Below, piece after piece: positions 5,441-6,965 of a stretch of 6,965 nucleotides of DNA (its first letter is position 1; each line of letters starts with the position of its first letter). The translations under genes and the position numbers were made by a program. The notes beneath the pieces were generated by a model. It was given only the letters and a program-made list of their open reading frames with translations, had not been told where the DNA came from and searched no databases. This DNA is from Cyclobacteriaceae bacterium. GTDB lineage: Bacteria; Bacteroidota; Bacteroidia; Cytophagales; Cyclobacteriaceae. The stretch lies in assembly GCA_019751475.1 (NCBI GenBank), contig JAIENH010000792.1, positions 1 to 6,965 of the forward strand, given 5' to 3'.

Positions 5441-6340
5441 ATGATGGTAAGGTCGTTGACGTTGGCAATGGTAAGTCTGGTGGCAGCTGCGGAAGCTTCC
5501 GGTCAGATGAAGAAGCAATTCACGGTAGAAAACCAGGAGAAGTGCGAAGCTGTGAACGTCAGCCTGCGGGCAAAAACGGGTAATTGTTTCATTCGGCCCA
5601 GCCAAACATCCGAGCTTCTCAATATCTACAGCAATCAAGACCTCGAAGAATATGCACACTCCTTTAGCAACGAAGTGCGGGGTGACATGTGCTTTATTAA
5701 ACTTGCCCTTGAGCAAGAAGGTCAACGCGGAGTAAGCAAAAAAATCTCCTACCAGGTTTTTGGTGGCGAAGAGCGCCCTTCTGATAAATTCTGGAAAGTA
5801 TATCTCACCGAATCAAAACCGTATTCGCTCGACCTTGATTATGGTCTGGGCAACGCGAACGTTGATCTCTCGGGTTTGGCTATCAAGCGATTGAAAATCA
5901 ATACCGGTAGTGCCGATGTTAACGTAGGCTACAGCTCGGGTGTGGAAAACAAAGTAGAGATGGACACCTTCTACGTGAAAGTAGACTTAGGATCACTCAA
6001 CATTAAGCAACTCAATCTTTCCCGCTCCAGGGTGGTGGTGGCCGATGTCGGCTTTGGCAACGTCTTTCTTGACTTCAGTAATAAACCCGAAATCATGCCA
6101 TCCGTAAAAGGCAGCGTGGGCGCTGGTAATCTTGTTATTCTGTTGCCTGAAGAAACCGTGCCTGTGATGGTACATGTAAATGACTCGTGGCTCTGTACGG
6201 TAAACCTTTGCAAAAGCCTGAAGCGCACAAGCGAAAACACCTACAGCAATGCAGCCTACGCAAAGGACTCAAGAAATGCCCTCACGTTTGACTTGGATGT
6301 ATCGATGGGCAAAATCATCTTCAAAGAAAAAGCAAACTGA
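5441..6340 (+). CDS. secreted beta-rich protein of unknown function (LiaF/DUF4097-like repeats)
   Basis: The protein has 299 residues. The N-terminus (MMVRSLTLAMVSLVAAAEASG) looks like a signal peptide with likely cleavage near residues 21-22, so the product is probably periplasmic or cell-surface. From about 130 to 240 it has short alternating Gly/Asp/Asn and hydrophobic strands (DYGLGNANVDLSGLAIKRLK, NTGSADVNVGY, VDLGSLNIKQLNLSRSRV, ADVGFGNVFLDFSN, VGAGNLVILLP). This is the ladder-like pattern of LiaF-type, DUF4097 and 'toast rack' domains that form right-handed beta structures. Mature-region cysteines at 35, 49, 84, 252 and 257 could form disulfides. No catalytic motif is seen. Two ATGs (5441, 5444) stand in tandem; GGAG lies directly before them. 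It is separated from dnaJ by a terminator, so it is probably its own unit. Family assignment is by pattern only. Confidence 0.8.
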   Translation: MMVRSLTLAMVSLVAAAEASGQMKKQFTVENQEKCEAVNVSLRAKTGNCFIRPSQTSELLNIYSNQDLEEYAHSFSNEVRGDMCFIKLALEQEGQRGVSKKISYQVFGGEERPSDKFWKVYLTESKPYSLDLDYGLGNANVDLSGLAIKRLKINTGSADVNVGYSSGVENKVEMDTFYVKVDLGSLNIKQLNLSRSRVVVADVGFGNVFLDFSNKPEIMPSVKGSVGAGNLVILLPEETVPVMVHVNDSWLCTVNLCKSLKRTSENTYSNAAYAKDSRNALTFDLDVSMGKIIFKEKAN

Positions 6341-6397
6341 TACGGTCGTTGAGTCGCGGATTAAACCCGAAACAGCTGACGTTCGTATTTGATACTT

Positions 6398-6420
6398 TTT
6401 GTTGAGCGCCAAATTGAACT
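6398..6420 (+). repeat. 23-bp direct repeat, copy 1
   Basis: Begins TTTGTTGAGCGCCAAATTGA and is identical over 23 bases to 6647-6669. The start-to-start distance is 249 bases. Confidence 0.9.
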
Positions 6421-6421
6421 G

Positions 6422-6659
6422 GGTGCATAACAAATTGACGCGATCATGCGGGATTTAAAAGGTTTATGCTCTGTTGCGCGTAAATAAATAGTGATATGTC
6501 TTTTTCAGTTTGTAGACGCGCAATCATTGTGCTGGTTAGTATCCCCGGCCTTAAGGCCGGGGATACTTTAGCCCGCCCTTCAAATCGCACGAGCAGTCGT
6601 ATGATTTGGAATACGGAAATTTGTCCGTGCGATAGCTTCGCGTCAATTTGTTGAGCGCC
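6422..6659. repeat. nested inverted repeats, possible dispersed structured element
   Basis: The outer arms CAAATTGACGCGA (6431-6443) and TCGCGTCAATTTG (6638-6650) are exact inverse copies. Extended to 6422-6443 and 6638-6659 they match at 19 of 22 positions. Inside lie TTGCGCGT/ACGCGCAA (6474-6481/6516-6523), the 30-bp palindrome, and ATCGCACG/CGTGCGAT (6584-6591/6626-6633) enclosing CGTAT/ATACG (6598-6602/6611-6615). The order of nested arms suggests a folded RNA or a REP/MITE-like element; I do not recognise a named family. Confidence 0.6.
6538..6567. terminator. 30-bp perfect palindrome, possible bidirectional terminator or REP-like core
   Basis: The half-site AGTATCCCCGGCCTT is followed by its exact reverse complement. 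The GC-rich stem is followed by TTT (6567-6569), short for an intrinsic terminator. It lies about 200 bases past the stop of the secreted-protein gene, so it may end that transcript, or it may be the core of the surrounding repeat element. Confidence 0.5.
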
Positions 6660-6669
6660 AAATTGAACT
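6647..6669 (+). repeat. 23-bp direct repeat, copy 2
   Basis: Identical to 6398-6420. In this copy CAATTTG (6644-6650) and CAAATTG (6659-6665) also form a 7-bp inverted repeat around TTGAGCGC. Confidence 0.9.
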
Positions 6670-6676
6670 CTTCAAA

Positions 6677-6706
6677 TTGCAGAGTGTAATTATCCTTCTA
6701 TTTTTG
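6677..6706 (+). promoter_or_regulatory. Bacteroidota-type promoter for the ABC transporter gene
   Basis: TTG at 6677-6679, a 19-base spacer and TATTTTTG at 6699-6706 fully match the -33/-7 pattern TTG-N19-TAnnTTTG of the Bacteroidota primary sigma factor. Transcription would start near 6713, about 25 bases before the GTG start codon. Confidence 0.65.
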
Positions 6707-6737
6707 TCACTCATCGTCTAACAAAACCATTCTATTT

Positions 6738-6965
6738 GTGGAAGCGCTTATTGCCAAAGGGGTCACCAAGCGGTATGCCAATCATACCGCCCTCGACCAG
6801 GTGGATGTAACGGTACCCGAAAAAACCATCTTCGGCTTGCTGGGGCCCAACGGTGCCGGCAAGACCACCCTCATCCGCATCATCAACCAGATCATTAACT
6901 CCGACAGTGGAGAGATAAACATCTTTGGCCAAAAACTAAATCCGAGCCACGTGGGTGTAATTGGT
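6738..6965 (+). CDS. ABC transporter ATP-binding subunit, N-terminal part
   Basis: The frame opens at GTG 6738 and continues past the right edge; 76 residues are visible. MEALIAKGVTKRYANHTALD is a typical N-terminus of these ATPases, with an aromatic residue (Tyr13) where the adenine-stacking A-loop lies. The Walker A motif is GPNGAGKTT (36-44), followed by LIRIINQIINSDSGEINIFG and VGVIG just before the expected Q-loop. The Q-loop, signature motif, Walker B and any C-terminal domain lie beyond the window. The sequence resembles NatA/CcmA-type exporters whose permease is encoded next door, so the substrate cannot be named. The GTG start is supported by the position of the family N-terminus and by a well-placed promoter ending 31 bases upstream. 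Confidence 0.9.
   Translation, partial: MEALIAKGVTKRYANHTALDQVDVTVPEKTIFGLLGPNGAGKTTLIRIINQIINSDSGEINIFGQKLNPSHVGVIG

Larger units (their letters stand above)
6341..6737. other. non-coding repeat-rich gap
   Basis: About 400 bases without a credible gene. It contains a 23-bp direct repeat pair (6398-6420, 6647-6669), inverted repeats at 6422-6443/6638-6659, 6474-6481/6516-6523 and 6584-6591/6626-6633, a 30-bp perfect palindrome (6538-6567), and, at its right end, a promoter-like site for the ABC transporter gene. A 52-codon frame at 6496-6654 crosses the palindrome and is judged not to be a gene. Confidence 0.7.

Noticed and set aside
6496..6654. 52-codon open frame (starts MSFSVCRRAI) in the gap before the ABC transporter gene
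   Set aside because: It spans the 30-bp palindrome and the inverted repeats, has no ribosome site, and its composition follows the repeats rather than coding constraint.
6398..6669. CRISPR-like array from the repeated 23-mer
   Set aside because: Only two copies, 249 bases apart, with structured rather than spacer-like sequence between and no cas genes.

Overview
The window looks like chromosomal DNA from a member of the Bacteroidota, most likely of the order Cytophagales. Supporting signs are two promoter-like sites of the Bacteroidota type (TTG, about 19-20 bp, TAnnTTTG), weak or absent Shine-Dalgarno sequences before most genes, a short Obg GTPase without a C-terminal extension, and a DnaJ with a reduced zinc finger that I recall from Cytophagales (memory, not a search). 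The clear genes all lie on the plus strand; the left edge holds what may be the start of a divergent minus-strand gene.

Layout. Hypoxanthine phosphoribosyltransferase (hpt, ending at 656) is followed after 18 bp by a small four-helix membrane protein with a DUF1648-like motif (675-1169). A 257-bp gap carries a long imperfect inverted repeat (1222-1330) and a promoter-like site. Next come adenylate kinase (adk, 1427-1990), the ribosome-assembly GTPase obgE (2050-3039), and the Hsp70 co-chaperones grpE (3113-3676) and dnaJ (4158-5282). Between grpE and dnaJ, filling essentially the whole gap, is a 478-bp cassette (3677-4154): a four-helix-bundle (S23/IVP-like) gene bounded by 34-bp imperfect inverted repeats, with a 14-bp tandem repeat behind the left arm. 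A terminator follows dnaJ. Then come a secreted beta-rich protein (5441-6340), about 400 bp of non-coding DNA dense in direct and inverted repeats (6341-6737), and the start of an ABC transporter ATPase (6738 to the window end).

How the genes relate. hpt and adk belong to purine salvage and nucleotide balance. ObgE links guanine nucleotide status to ribosome assembly. GrpE and DnaJ are the nucleotide-exchange and J-domain partners of DnaK, which is not in the window. These are core housekeeping genes. The accessory material is the DUF1648-like gene, the two intergenic repeat structures and the four-helix-bundle cassette.

The most interesting points are: (1) the inverted-repeat-bounded S23-family cassette inside the grpE-dnaJ transcription unit, which resembles the 23S rRNA intervening sequences that encode relatives of this protein; (2) a DnaJ that keeps only two of the four CxxCxGxG motifs; (3) the nested repeats at 6398-6669. 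No tRNA, rRNA, CRISPR array or transposase was seen.
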